Shown here piece after piece: positions 28,210 to 36,279 of a stretch of DNA of 37,783 bases; the first letter of the stretch is position 1, and every line of letters starts with the position of its first letter. Both the position numbers and the translations under genes were made by a program. Below the pieces are notes generated by a model, which ran no database searches, had not been told where the DNA came from, and worked only from the letters and a program-made list of their open reading frames with translations. Origin of the DNA: Pseudonocardiales bacterium (GTDB lineage Bacteria > Actinomycetota > Actinomycetes > Mycobacteriales > Jatrophihabitantaceae); assembly GCA_030840285.1 (NCBI GenBank), contig JAVEES010000416.1, forward strand, positions 1-37,783, in the 5' to 3' direction.

Positions 28210-28664
28210 CGACGCCTTCGACGGCGCCCACCATGGACGCGCTGCAGCGGGTGCTCGCCGCCCATCACCAGGCAGTGTTCGCCTATTCGGTTATCGGCGT
28301 GCACCTTGACGATGCCGAGCAGGTCGCGCACGCTCGATCGTTTCAGCAAGCACACCGTGACGCGCGGGATGTGACCGCCGGCCAGGTGGCCGCGCTGGGC
28401 GCTACTCCGGTGCCGGCCGCCGCGTCCTACCAGCCGAATGAGCACGTCACCGACGCAGCTACCGCTCAGCGCTGGGCGTTGCAGGTCGAGCAGGATGCGG
28501 CAGCCGCTTACCGGTACCAGCTGCTGAGTACGGCCGCTTCGGACTCAGCCACCCAGACCCGCAAGTCAGCACTCGCCGGCTTGCGTGGCGGCGCCGAGAA
28601 CTCGCTGTACTGGCGGGCGTTGCTGACCCCCGCTACGCCGACGGTGCCCTTTCCCGGCGGCTGA
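28206..28664 (+). CDS. ferritin-like DUF4439 domain protein
   Basis: This 152-residue alpha-helical protein fits the DUF4439 ferritin-like family: helix 1 LQRVLAAHHQAVFAYSVIG, helix 2 beginning near AEQVAHARSFQQAHRDARD, helix 3 ALQVEQDAAAAYRYQLL and a final helix with GGAENSLYWR. Family members usually have Glu-His in helix 1 at the position that reads His-His here, so a normal di-iron site is doubtful. It is cytosolic by sequence and is translated from an ATG overlapping the stop of the exported partner. Function unknown. It is convergent with the HAD gene. Confidence 0.8.
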   Translation: MTTPSTAPTMDALQRVLAAHHQAVFAYSVIGVHLDDAEQVAHARSFQQAHRDARDVTAGQVAALGATPVPAAASYQPNEHVTDAATAQRWALQVEQDAAAAYRYQLLSTAASDSATQTRKSALAGLRGGAENSLYWRALLTPATPTVPFPGG

Positions 28665-28709
28665 GTCGCGTCGAGTGCGGCTGGTCGCCGCGTTGAGTCC
28701 AGTGGCCGA

Positions 28710-29387
28710 TCAGCTCCACCCATCCAGGACGGCGGGCAGTTCCGACAACTCGCTGATCACGGCGTCCGGCCGCCCCTCCACTCCAGTCGTCTGCCAGGCC
28801 GGGATCTGGCTGTGCGGGATATGCACGGCACGCATGCCGACCTGCTGCGCTCCGTAGATGTCTTCGAACAGCCGGTCGCCGACGAAAACGGCCCGGGCGG
28901 GATCGGTGACTCCGACAGCGTCCATCGCCGCGCGGAATGCCTGCGGGTGAGGTTTCACCCAGTCGATCTCGGAGGAATAGACCGAGCCGTCGATGAGGTG
29001 GTGAATCGCATCGCGCTCGAAGATCCTTTCGTGCTCGGCGCGCGGCCACACCGTGTTCGACAGGATGCCGATCTTGATTCCGCGCGCCCGCAACTCTCTC
29101 AACATCGGCTCGGCCTGCGGATCGGTGAAGCTGTGCTCGTCCCACCACTGGTAATAGGTTCGAAGCTGGGTCTCGGTCAGCACCAGTTCCGCTCTCGAGA
29201 GGATGTCGTCCATCGTGCCGCTGCGATGCGTGTCCTTGACTGTGGCCCACACCAGCGCCTCGGCCTCGTGCAGGGCCTTGGCCTGGGCCTCGTCCTGGAT
29301 TACCGAAAGCCAGCAGGCGAAGGGGTCGATGGTGTGCCAGGGGGTCAGGGTGCCGCCCCAGTCGAAGAGCACTGCGTCGATCGTCAT
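28710..29387 (-). CDS. HAD-superfamily hydrolase
   Basis: The 225-residue protein has the HAD fold. Motif I is FDWGGTLT with nucleophile Asp9; the second aspartate of the phosphatase pattern DxD is replaced by Gly11. Motif II is ILSNT, the motif III lysine is in VKPHP, and motif IV is VFVGDRLFEDIYGAQQVG. A helical cap (about residues 20-90) places it in subclass I. The missing acid/base Asp is shared by some HAD groups, so the substrate and even phosphatase activity are uncertain. It stands alone behind a palindrome-rich spacer and has no clear ribosome-binding site. Confidence 0.88.
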   Translation of the reverse strand: MTIDAVLFDWGGTLTPWHTIDPFACWLSVIQDEAQAKALHEAEALVWATVKDTHRSGTMDDILSRAELVLTETQLRTYYQWWDEHSFTDPQAEPMLRELRARGIKIGILSNTVWPRAEHERIFERDAIHHLIDGSVYSSEIDWVKPHPQAFRAAMDAVGVTDPARAVFVGDRLFEDIYGAQQVGMRAVHIPHSQIPAWQTTGVEGRPDAVISELSELPAVLDGWS

Positions 29388-29447
29388 AAGAGATGCGTAC
29401 CAGAGCTATCCGACAAGTGCTGGGGATCGATCACCACAAGCCCGTCA

Positions 29448-29567
29448 GTTGATCAACGAACCAGACCCAGCCGGTGATCATCTCGCGTTAGACGCTGCTA
29501 TGGCGACTGCTATGGCGACCACAGACGTGAGTTGATCAACGAGCCCGTACCCCAGCCGGTGATCAAC
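29448..29567. repeat. two palindrome-bounded direct repeats upstream of the HAD gene
   Basis: Imperfect direct repeats at 29448-29480 and 29531-29564 share GTTGATCAACGA at one end and CAGCCGGTGATCA at the other. GTTGATCAAC (29448-29457, 29531-29540) is a perfect 10-base palindrome; near-copies GGTGATCATC (29473-29482) and GGTGATCAAC (29558-29567) close each unit. The four sites are spaced 25, 58 and 27 bases apart. They could be operator sites for the HAD gene or hairpins behind the GNAT gene. Confidence 0.75.
29497..29520. repeat. 12-bp tandem duplication
   Basis: GCTATGGCGACT (29497-29508) is followed by GCTATGGCGACC (29509-29520), between the two palindromic repeats. Confidence 0.8.
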
Positions 29568-29579
29568 GAACAGAGGGCA

Positions 29580-30434
29580 TCAGAACAGGACTGTGCTCAG
29601 GGTGCTCTGCTGCTGCATGCCGAGCCTGGCGTACATCCGGCGCGCAGGCTCGTTGAAGTCGTTGACGTAGAGGCTGACCGACGGGGCGCGTTGCAGGGCA
29701 TAGGCGATGACCGAGGCCATCGCCGCGGTTCCGATGCCCCGACCCCGCAGATCCGGCCTGACCCAGACGCCTTGGATCTGCGCGGTTCCCGACCCGAGCG
29801 CGCCGATCTCCGCCTTGAACTCGACCGCACCGGCCTGGTCGAAGCGCGCGAAGGCGCGTCCACTGGCGATGACCTCGGCGACCCTCGCGCGATAGCTTGC
29901 CGCGGTCCCGTGCGCGAGCGGCGATATCCCGAGTTCTTCGGTGAACATCGCAGTCGCGGCGGGTAGGAAGCGCGCAAGCTCCGAAGGCGCGACCGGCCGG
30001 ACCAGCGGGTCCGCTGACATCGCCGCGCGCTGCCCCGTCACCAGCAGCGGTTGACGGTGTCTGCGGGCTCGGCTCGGTCCCCAGTGCGGGGCCAGGACCG
30101 GCCAGATCGCATCGACGCTGGCCGCGGGGCCCACGATCGAGGAACAGCCACGCGCGCCACGGGCGAGCTGCTCGGCGATGGCAATGAGCCCTGCTGCGTC
30201 CTGGCCCACCGGGATCAGGTTGCCGCCGTGGAAGACCGCCGCGCGCAGCACGGGCGCATCGGCATCATCGATCCCCCAGATGAAACCACCCAGGCGCCGG
30301 GAGTCGAGGTCTGGTGCCAGGGCGAGCCGCGAATCCAGCACGCAATTGACTACCAGGTCACGCTCGACCAGCGCGCGCAGTCCGTCCGCATCGCGCGCGG
30401 TGAGGACCCGCGGACGGGTCTGCAGCGCGGTCAC
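29580..30434 (-). CDS. DUF4081-GNAT acetyltransferase
   Basis: The product is 284 residues from a GTG at 30434. The N-terminal half (VLTARDADGLRALVERDLVVNCVLDSRL...GGFIWG) is the actinobacterial DUF4081 domain. The C-terminal half is a GNAT domain with IQGVWVRPDLRGRGIGTAAMASV as acetyl-CoA loop and VSLYVNDFNEPARRMYARLGM. Homologues lie directly after ispG in mycobacteria (Rv2867c). Here an Eis-like gene stands between, 23 bases upstream. A longer frame to 30650 overlaps that gene and lacks domain content. Substrate unknown. Confidence 0.9.
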   Translation of the reverse strand: MTALQTRPRVLTARDADGLRALVERDLVVNCVLDSRLALAPDLDSRRLGGFIWGIDDADAPVLRAAVFHGGNLIPVGQDAAGLIAIAEQLARGARGCSSIVGPAASVDAIWPVLAPHWGPSRARRHRQPLLVTGQRAAMSADPLVRPVAPSELARFLPAATAMFTEELGISPLAHGTAASYRARVAEVIASGRAFARFDQAGAVEFKAEIGALGSGTAQIQGVWVRPDLRGRGIGTAAMASVIAYALQRAPSVSLYVNDFNEPARRMYARLGMQQQSTLSTVLF

Positions 30435-30457
30435 ACCGCCGAGGCTACCGGTCCGTC

Positions 30458-31660
30458 TCAGAAAGCCGTGCCATGAAAGGGCGCTCGTTCGGCCTGGAAG
30501 GCGAGATCGAGCCTGCGCAGCGCCGCACTGTCCGTGCTCTCCACCCGTCCGGCCGCGGCCAGCGCGCCGAGTCGCTGACCCCCCAGATAAGCCGAGCCGA
30601 GCGCGTCGACGGTCAGACTGAGGTCCGCGGACGTGGTTGTCGGCGTGCATTCGGCGCCGTCCGGACCACCGCGCAGGCGATAGGTGGTGTCGCCGCGCAA
30701 CGGGTCCATCACGCGCAGCACGACGTCGACCTCGACACCGTAGCGGCGCGCGGTGAGGCTGGCCGGCAGGTCGAGCGGACGTACCCAGACGCCGTCGTTG
30801 AGCGCGGTGGTGCGGAGCAGCCGTCCGTTGTCGAGCAAATGCGGTAGCGGGTCATCGATCGGGATCTGATGGCTCTCGATCGTGCCGACGAGATCCATGG
30901 CCAGCAGTACCTGCCACAGTGCCGTGTGCGCCTCGGGGGTGGCTGCGGCGTAATCGGTGATCCAGCAGGTGTGGGCAGGGTGACCGTCGGCCCAGTGCTC
31001 CTTCAGCCGATAGACGACGTAACCATCGGGATGGACGAGATAAAACTTTGCACTCATGCCATCGCGGACGCTCTCGCGGTCGACGAAGTGGTAGTCCCAT
31101 CGGCCCTCGGTCCGGTTTATCGCTCCAGGCACCAGCTGGCGCCAGCGGCGGTGGATCTCTGGCAGCCTCGCGCGAGCCTGCTCGGCGGTGAGAAGTTCGA
31201 CGGAGCCCCCGCTGGCCGGCGCCACCAGCCGAGCGGGCCGACGATCCAGGACCGTGCGCCGTACCTGCGTCGCGGCGCCGTAACCGAAACGCCGGTAGAT
31301 GCCGCCCTCGCTGGCGGTGAGGATCGCCATTGCCTCGCCGCGTTCGGCGTAGTCGTTGAGCTGATGATCCATCAGCTGTCGCAGGATGCCTCGCCGGCGA
31401 TGGGTCGGGCTCACCGATACCCACGTCACGCCCGGGACGTCGATGGATCCGCCACCCGGCGTGGTCATCGTCAGCGGGTAGTCACCAGTGACGCCCACGA
31501 TCCGGCCGTCATCGATGGCGAGCCAGAACCGATCGAGGTCCACCACGAGCAGCGCATCGGCGAGGTCCTGCTCGGTATAGGTCACGCCGAAGGAGGCGCC
31601 ATCCACCCGAGCGATCTCGTGCAGGTCATCGGGACGGCCGCGCCGAATAGAGATATCCAC
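30458..31660 (-). CDS. Eis-like GNAT N-acetyltransferase
   Basis: The 400-residue length and layout match the Eis family, known for multi-site acetylation of aminoglycosides and some peptides. The first GNAT domain has the acetyl-CoA loop VSVSPTHRRRGILRQLM (82-98). IYRRFGYG carries Tyr122 at the place of the Eis catalytic tyrosine. A second GNAT-like domain and an SCP2-like C-terminal domain follow, and the protein ends in GTAF; in Eis the C-terminal Phe carboxylate acts as a catalytic group. The natural substrate here is unknown. It lies 50 bases after ispG. Confidence 0.9.
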   Translation of the reverse strand: MDISIRRGRPDDLHEIARVDGASFGVTYTEQDLADALLVVDLDRFWLAIDDGRIVGVTGDYPLTMTTPGGGSIDVPGVTWVSVSPTHRRRGILRQLMDHQLNDYAERGEAMAILTASEGGIYRRFGYGAATQVRRTVLDRRPARLVAPASGGSVELLTAEQARARLPEIHRRWRQLVPGAINRTEGRWDYHFVDRESVRDGMSAKFYLVHPDGYVVYRLKEHWADGHPAHTCWITDYAAATPEAHTALWQVLLAMDLVGTIESHQIPIDDPLPHLLDNGRLLRTTALNDGVWVRPLDLPASLTARRYGVEVDVVLRVMDPLRGDTTYRLRGGPDGAECTPTTTSADLSLTVDALGSAYLGGQRLGALAAAGRVESTDSAALRRLDLAFQAERAPFHGTAF

Positions 31661-31710
31661 CTGCTGGACTGTTCTCTGCCCGGCTGTTGCCTGACAACCG
31701 AATTACGCCC

Positions 31711-32871
31711 TCAGCTCACCGACACGCTCGGAGCGCCCGAGGTGATGCCGGCCGCTTCCATCTCTTCGGCCAGTCTCAGCGCCTCATGGATCAGGGTCTC
31801 GACGATCTGTGATTCCGGAACGGTCTTGACGACCTCGCCCTTGACGAAGATCTGCCCCTTGCCATTGCCGCTGGCGACACCGAGGTCAGCCTCCCTCGCC
31901 TCGCCGGGACCGTTGACCACGCAACCCATGACCGCCACCCGCAGCGGCACCTCGACGCCTTCAAGCCCCGCCGTGACCTTCTCGGCCAGGGAGTAGACGT
32001 CGACCTGCGCGCGGCCACAAGACGGGCACGAGACGATCTCCAGCCGGCGTTGCCGCAGGTTCAGCGATTCGAGGATCTGCAGGCCTACCTTGACCTCTTC
32101 GACCGGTGGCGCGGACAGCGATACCCGGATCGTGTCGCCGATGCCGCGGCTGAGCAGCGCACCGAACGCCACCGAGGACTTGATGGTCCCCTGGAAGGCG
32201 GGCCCCGCCTCGGTGACGCCCAGGTGAAGCGGGTAGTCACACTGTTCTGCCAGCTGCTCGTATGCGCGGACCATGATCACCGGATCGTTGTGCTTGACCG
32301 AGATCTTGAAGTCACGGAAGCCGTGTTCCTCGAACAGCGATGCCTCCCACAGTGCCGATTCGACCAGCGCCTCGGGGGTTGCCTTGCCGTACTTCTCCAG
32401 CAGTCGCTTGTCCAGCGATCCGGCGTTCACACCGATCCGCAGCGAAACCCCCGCATCGGCAGCGGCGCGCGCGATCTCGCCCACCTTGTCGTCGAAGGCA
32501 CGAATGTTGCCCGGATTCACCCGTACCGCTGCGCAACCGGCGTCGATGGCCGCGAAGACGTACTTGGGCTGGAAGTGGATGTCGGCGATAACCGGGATCT
32601 GGGATTTTCTCGCGATAGCCGCAAGGGCATCAGCGTCGTCCTGGCTCGGGCAGGCCACTCGCACGATGTCACAGCCGGACGCGGTCAGCTCAGCGATCTG
32701 TTGCAGCGTCGCGTTGATGTCAGAGGTCAGGGTCGTGGTCATCGACTGCACCGAGATCGCGGCGTCGCCGCCGACCGCTACCGAGCCGACCTTGATCTTG
32801 CGAGAAACACGCCGCGGCGCGAGCACCGGCGGTGGCGCTGCCGGCATGCCCAGCGGAATCGGTGTGGCCAT
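31711..32871 (-). CDS. ispG: 4-hydroxy-3-methylbut-2-en-1-yl diphosphate synthase (IspG/GcpE)
   Basis: IspG is the [4Fe-4S] enzyme that reductively opens MEcPP to HMBPP in the MEP isoprenoid pathway. The product is 386 residues from the ATG at 32871, chosen because GAGGA lies eight bases upstream; an ATG at 32907 would add twelve residues. The TIM-barrel part shows [22 protein letters not shown] and VIADIHFQP. The cluster ligands are Cys282, Cys285 (SCPSCGRA), Cys317 and Glu324 ([11 protein letters not shown]). It shares the strand with dxr and rip1, the normal actinobacterial group, but an FKBP gene intervenes. Confidence 0.97.
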   Translation of the reverse strand: MATPIPLGMPAAPPPVLAPRRVSRKIKVGSVAVGGDAAISVQSMTTTLTSDINATLQQIAELTASGCDIVRVACPSQDDADALAAIARKSQIPVIADIHFQPKYVFAAIDAGCAAVRVNPGNIRAFDDKVGEIARAAADAGVSLRIGVNAGSLDKRLLEKYGKATPEALVESALWEASLFEEHGFRDFKISVKHNDPVIMVRAYEQLAEQCDYPLHLGVTEAGPAFQGTIKSSVAFGALLSRGIGDTIRVSLSAPPVEEVKVGLQILESLNLRQRRLEIVSCPSCGRAQVDVYSLAEKVTAGLEGVEVPLRVAVMGCVVNGPGEAREADLGVASGNGKGQIFVKGEVVKTVPESQIVETLIHEALRLAEEMEAAGITSGAPSVSVS

Positions 32872-32923
32872 CGTTGGAGTCCTCGATCCTGTTTCTGGCT
32901 CAGGCATTGTGGTTCAGGGCGTT

Positions 32924-33301
32924 CTAGCGCAGGTCGATCAGGTCGACCACGAAGATCAGCGTCTCGCCGCCCTTGATGGCGCCACCCGCACCACGATCGC
33001 CGTAGCCCAGCTGCGGCGGAATGATCAGCTCCCGGCGGCCACCGATCTTCATCCCCTGCACACCCTGATCCCAGCCGGCGATGACCCTGCCCTCGCCCAG
33101 CGGGAAGGTGAACGGTGTGCCGCGGTTGTAGCTGGCGTCGAACTCCTCGCCGGTGGAGTGCGCGACGCCGACGTAGTGCACTACCGCCTGCTGGCCGGCA
33201 ACCGCGGTCGGACCGTCGCCTTCGACCAGGTCACGGACCTGCAGTTCACCGGTGAGCTCGCCGGTCGGGAACTCGACCTCTGGCTTGGACGGAACGGTCA
33301 C
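32924..33301 (-). CDS. FKBP-type peptidyl-prolyl isomerase
   Basis: This 125-residue protein is a single FKBP domain of the small cytosolic type, without signal peptide. Key features are VVHYVGVAHSTGEEFDASYNRG, then the hydrophobic pocket VIAGWDQGVQGMKIGGRRELIIPPQLGYG, and the terminal LIFVVDLIDL. The GTG start has AAGGAG six bases upstream. It speeds cis-trans isomerisation at proline bonds. It is inserted between rip1 and ispG, which are adjacent in mycobacteria, with 39 and 52 base gaps, so it likely shares their transcript. Confidence 0.95.
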   Translation of the reverse strand: MTVPSKPEVEFPTGELTGELQVRDLVEGDGPTAVAGQQAVVHYVGVAHSTGEEFDASYNRGTPFTFPLGEGRVIAGWDQGVQGMKIGGRRELIIPPQLGYGDRGAGGAIKGGETLIFVVDLIDLR

Positions 33302-33340
33302 AACATTCTCCTTGCGGAATCGGATGGTGCGGTTGGTGGA

Positions 33341-34630
33341 TCAGTTGATCGAGATCGGTTTGACGATGTCTGCGTACATGACGAGCACCGAGAAGACGAT
33401 CAGGACGCTCGCGACCACGTACATCACCGGCACGAGCTGGGCGACGTCGACGAAGATCTGGCGCGGACGGTTGCGCAGCCGGGCGAACCCGCGCCGAACC
33501 GATTCCACGATGGCGCCGGCCACGTGACCGCCGTCCAGCGGCAACAGCGGTAGCAGGTTGAAGAAGAACAGCAGCAGGTTCACCCCGGCCAGCAGGCTGA
33601 TCAGGTTCACGATCTTGTCCATCAGCGGAATCGTCGTGCTGTCGGCGATCTGGCCACCGATGCGTCCCAGCCCGACAACCCCGACCGCACCCTGTTGGTC
33701 GCGTGGCTTTCCTTCGAAGACCGTGCCGAACAGGCTGCCGATCTTGGCCGGGAACTGCTGCAGCGCGCGTACCGAGAGCCCGAGCTGGGACCAGATCACC
33801 CGTCCGGTGTCGGCAATCCCGAGCGACTGGTACGCCTCGGTGGTCCCGATCCCGATGAACCCGGCCTGCTTGGTCTTCGTCCCGTCGGCGTTGGCGTACT
33901 TCGTCGTCTGCACCGGCGTCAACGTCAGGGTGACCGGCTTGCCGGCCCGTTCGACGGTCACGGTGAGCGCCTTGCCGGCCGATGCCTCGATGATGTTCAC
34001 CGAATCAGACCACTTGTTGATCGCGGTGCCGTTGATCGAGGTGATCTTGTCGCCCGCCTGCAACACGCCGTTGGCCGGCGCCTTGACGTAGTCGGGGCTG
34101 TTCGGCGCAGGGCAGGTCGTCACGGTCGAGGTGGCGGGGACGACGCACTTGCTCACTGACGCGACCGTGGTGGTCGGCACCTTCACGCCGATCGCCAGGC
34201 ATACGAACAGGGTCAGGATCAGGAAGATGAGCAGGTTCATCGTCGGCCCGCCGAGCATGATGATCATCTTCTTGCCGGGGGTCAGCCGGTAGAACTGGCG
34301 GTTCTCGTCGGATTCGTCCACCTCGGCGCGGCTGGTGGCGCGGAACTCCTCGACCAGACCCGCCATCCGGCGTGGCCAGCGGGATCGCTTGCCGTCCCTG
34401 CGCGGCGGCACCATGCCGATCATCCGGATGTAGCCACCCATCGGAATCGCCTTGATCCCGTATTCAGTCTCTCCGCGGCGCCTGGACAGCAGCGTCGGAC
34501 CGAAGCCGACCATGTACTGCGTCACCCTGACGCCGAACTTCTTGGCCGGGACCAGGTGCCCGATCTCATGCAGTGCGATCGACAGGAGTAGCCCGAGGGC
34601 GAAGGCGATAACGCCGAGGGCGTAGAGCAC
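33341..34630 (-). CDS. rip1: site-2 intramembrane zinc metalloprotease (Rip1/RseP)
   Basis: This membrane protease cleaves transmembrane segments, typically of anti-sigma factors. The product is 429 residues. The first helix contains the zinc motif HEIGH (21-25). GGYIRMIGM and GGPTMNLLIF follow, then one PDZ domain (APANGVLQAGDKITSINGTAI), and the second active-site motif is LLPLLPLDGGH with Asp366. The last helix ends near the C-terminus. I start it at the GTG at 34630, which has AAAGGA seven bases upstream and leads directly into the first helix. The ATG at 34675 has no ribosome-binding site, and the longest frame overlaps dxr. Confidence 0.95.
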   Translation of the reverse strand: MLYALGVIAFALGLLLSIALHEIGHLVPAKKFGVRVTQYMVGFGPTLLSRRRGETEYGIKAIPMGGYIRMIGMVPPRRDGKRSRWPRRMAGLVEEFRATSRAEVDESDENRQFYRLTPGKKMIIMLGGPTMNLLIFLILTLFVCLAIGVKVPTTTVASVSKCVVPATSTVTTCPAPNSPDYVKAPANGVLQAGDKITSINGTAINKWSDSVNIIEASAGKALTVTVERAGKPVTLTLTPVQTTKYANADGTKTKQAGFIGIGTTEAYQSLGIADTGRVIWSQLGLSVRALQQFPAKIGSLFGTVFEGKPRDQQGAVGVVGLGRIGGQIADSTTIPLMDKIVNLISLLAGVNLLLFFFNLLPLLPLDGGHVAGAIVESVRRGFARLRNRPRQIFVDVAQLVPVMYVVASVLIVFSVLVMYADIVKPISIN

Positions 34631-34671
34631 GCGGTCATCCTTTCGAACATGGTGGGCAAGCGGAGGCTGTT

Positions 34672-34705
34672 CCATTGTGCGCCTGCGCGCCGCCCATTGT
34701 GCGCC
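34672..34705 (-). repeat. 12-bp direct repeat ahead of rip1
   Basis: GGCGCACAATGG (minus strand) occurs at 34683-34672 and again at 34705-34694, spaced 22 bases, about two helical turns. It lies in the 97-base dxr-rip1 spacer, upstream of the chosen start. A regulatory role is possible but untested. Confidence 0.5.
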
Positions 34706-34727
34706 GGCCAGCTGTGCCTGGCAGCAG

Positions 34728-35939
34728 TCAGCTACCCGCAAACCCGGCCAGAGCGCGCCTGACCTGTGCGCGAGCCCACTGTTCAGCCTGCTCAACATCG
34801 GCGACATCGCGAGGGTTCCCAGCTGCGCCGTGCTCTGAACTTAGCCACAGCTGCAGGACCCGCTCGGTGATGTCGACGATGTCCAGGAAGCTCGAGCGCC
34901 CCTGGTGAAAGGCCGCTACCAGCTCCTCGTTCGCCGCGTTGAAAACCGCCGGCGCGCAGCCACCGGCGACTCCTGCAGTACGGGCGACGCCGATCGCGGG
35001 GAAGGCTGCCTCGTCCACCGGCTCGAAGCTCCAGTTCTGGGCGGCGCTCCAATCCAGCCCGGGAGCCGCTCCGGGCACCCGGTGCGGCCAGCCAAGAGCC
35101 AGGGCGATCGGCAACCTCATATCGGGCGGGCTGGCCTGCGCCAGCGTCGAGCCGTCGTGGAATTCGACCATCGAGTGCACCCTCGACTGCGGATGCACCA
35201 CGACGTCGATCGCCGGGTAGGCGACGTCGAAGAGCAGGGCGGCTTCGATCAGCTCGAGGCCCTTGTTGACGAGCGTGGCCGAGTTGGTGGTGATCAGCTT
35301 GCCCATCTGCCAGGTCGGATGCGCCAACGCATCGTGCGGTGAGACGTGCTCGAGTTCGCTTCGGCTGCGCCCACGAAAGGGACCGCCGCTGGCCGTCAGG
35401 ACGAGCCGCCGCACCTCATCCTTCGTTCCGCCGCGCAGTGCTTGGGCCAGCGCCGAATGTTCGGAGTCGACCGGTACCAGCTGGCCCGGACGGGCCGCAT
35501 CGAGGACCAGCGGGCCACCGGCGACCAACGACTCCTTGTTCGCCAGCGCCACGGTCCGCCCGGCCCCCAGAGCCGCCAGGGTTGCCCTCAGGCCCTGCGC
35601 GCCGGCCACTCCGTTGAGCACGACGTCGCATTCCAGGGTGGCCAGCTCTTCGGTGGCCGTGCGCCCGGCCAGCACCGACGGAAGCGCGTCCCCGCCAGGC
35701 CACCGCGCAGCGAGCCGATCACGCAACTCAGCCTCCGCGCCGGGATCCGACACGGCCACGTGGCTCACCGAATGCTCGATCGCCTGCTGCACGATCAGGT
35801 CCAGTTGGTGGCCGCCCGCGGCGATGCCGACGACCCGGAAGCGATCCGAGGCCCGACGGACGACATCGAGGGTCTGGGTACCGATCGAACCGGTCGATCC
35901 CAGGACGATGACGCTACGAGTTTCGGCAGGGCGAGTCAC
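34728..35939 (-). CDS. dxr: 1-deoxy-D-xylulose 5-phosphate reductoisomerase
   Basis: DXR converts DXP to MEP with NADPH, the committed MEP-pathway step and the fosmidomycin target. The product is 403 residues from the GTG at 35939. The NADPH loop is [11 protein letters not shown] (12-22), then NGVAGAQGL and [10 protein letters not shown]. The metal/substrate segments are VDSEHSAL and [10 protein letters not shown], with [23 protein letters not shown] further on. An ATG at 35987 would add 16 residues; neither start has a good ribosome-binding site. The first gene of the dxr-rip1-FKBP-ispG group, divergent from the DUF2631 gene. NADPH from the pnt enzyme could serve it. Confidence 0.97.
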   Translation of the reverse strand: MTRPAETRSVIVLGSTGSIGTQTLDVVRRASDRFRVVGIAAGGHQLDLIVQQAIEHSVSHVAVSDPGAEAELRDRLAARWPGGDALPSVLAGRTATEELATLECDVVLNGVAGAQGLRATLAALGAGRTVALANKESLVAGGPLVLDAARPGQLVPVDSEHSALAQALRGGTKDEVRRLVLTASGGPFRGRSRSELEHVSPHDALAHPTWQMGKLITTNSATLVNKGLELIEAALLFDVAYPAIDVVVHPQSRVHSMVEFHDGSTLAQASPPDMRLPIALALGWPHRVPGAAPGLDWSAAQNWSFEPVDEAAFPAIGVARTAGVAGGCAPAVFNAANEELVAAFHQGRSSFLDIVDITERVLQLWLSSEHGAAGNPRDVADVEQAEQWARAQVRRALAGFAGS

Positions 35940-36010
35940 CGGGCCATTGTGGCCGATGCCAGAATGTGCACCGTAGGTCGCAGCCATCTTCGAGTACAGG
36001 AGCGAAAAAC

Positions 36011-36268
36011 GTGGCAACCGAACGCGGTCACCAGCTCACCGATGGATCCGGCCACGAGCACGAACGGCCCGAACAGTGGGGTTGGCATCACGAGTTCGGC
36101 AAGGGTCGCCAGATCATGGGCTGGTTCTCGGTCCTCGTACTGGCCCTGATGCTCACCACGACCCACTACAACCTCGCCGGCGCCCTGGCCATCGTCCTGA
36201 CGATCCTGGCCCTCGCCGGCGGCCTGCTGTGGGACCGCCAGCGGACCAGAACCCAATGGCGTCGCTGA
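36011..36268 (+). CDS. DUF2631 family small membrane protein
   Basis: The product is 85 residues from a GTG with AGGAG eight bases upstream. The N-terminal 35 residues are hydrophilic and rich in His, Glu and Trp ([15 protein letters not shown]). Two hydrophobic helices follow (about 39-53 and 57-73), then a short basic end ([12 protein letters not shown]). This matches DUF2631, a family of unknown function found near dxr in actinobacteria. It is divergent from dxr and convergent with the ureohydrolase gene (11-base gap). Confidence 0.88.
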   Translation: MATERGHQLTDGSGHEHERPEQWGWHHEFGKGRQIMGWFSVLVLALMLTTTHYNLAGALAIVLTILALAGGLLWDRQRTRTQWRR

Positions 36269-36279
36269 CCCGAGCGGGC

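Noticed and set aside
34631-34807. An N-terminal extension of the site-2 protease into dxr
   Set aside because: It lacks a ribosome-binding site, and the first zinc-motif helix follows directly after the GTG at 34630.
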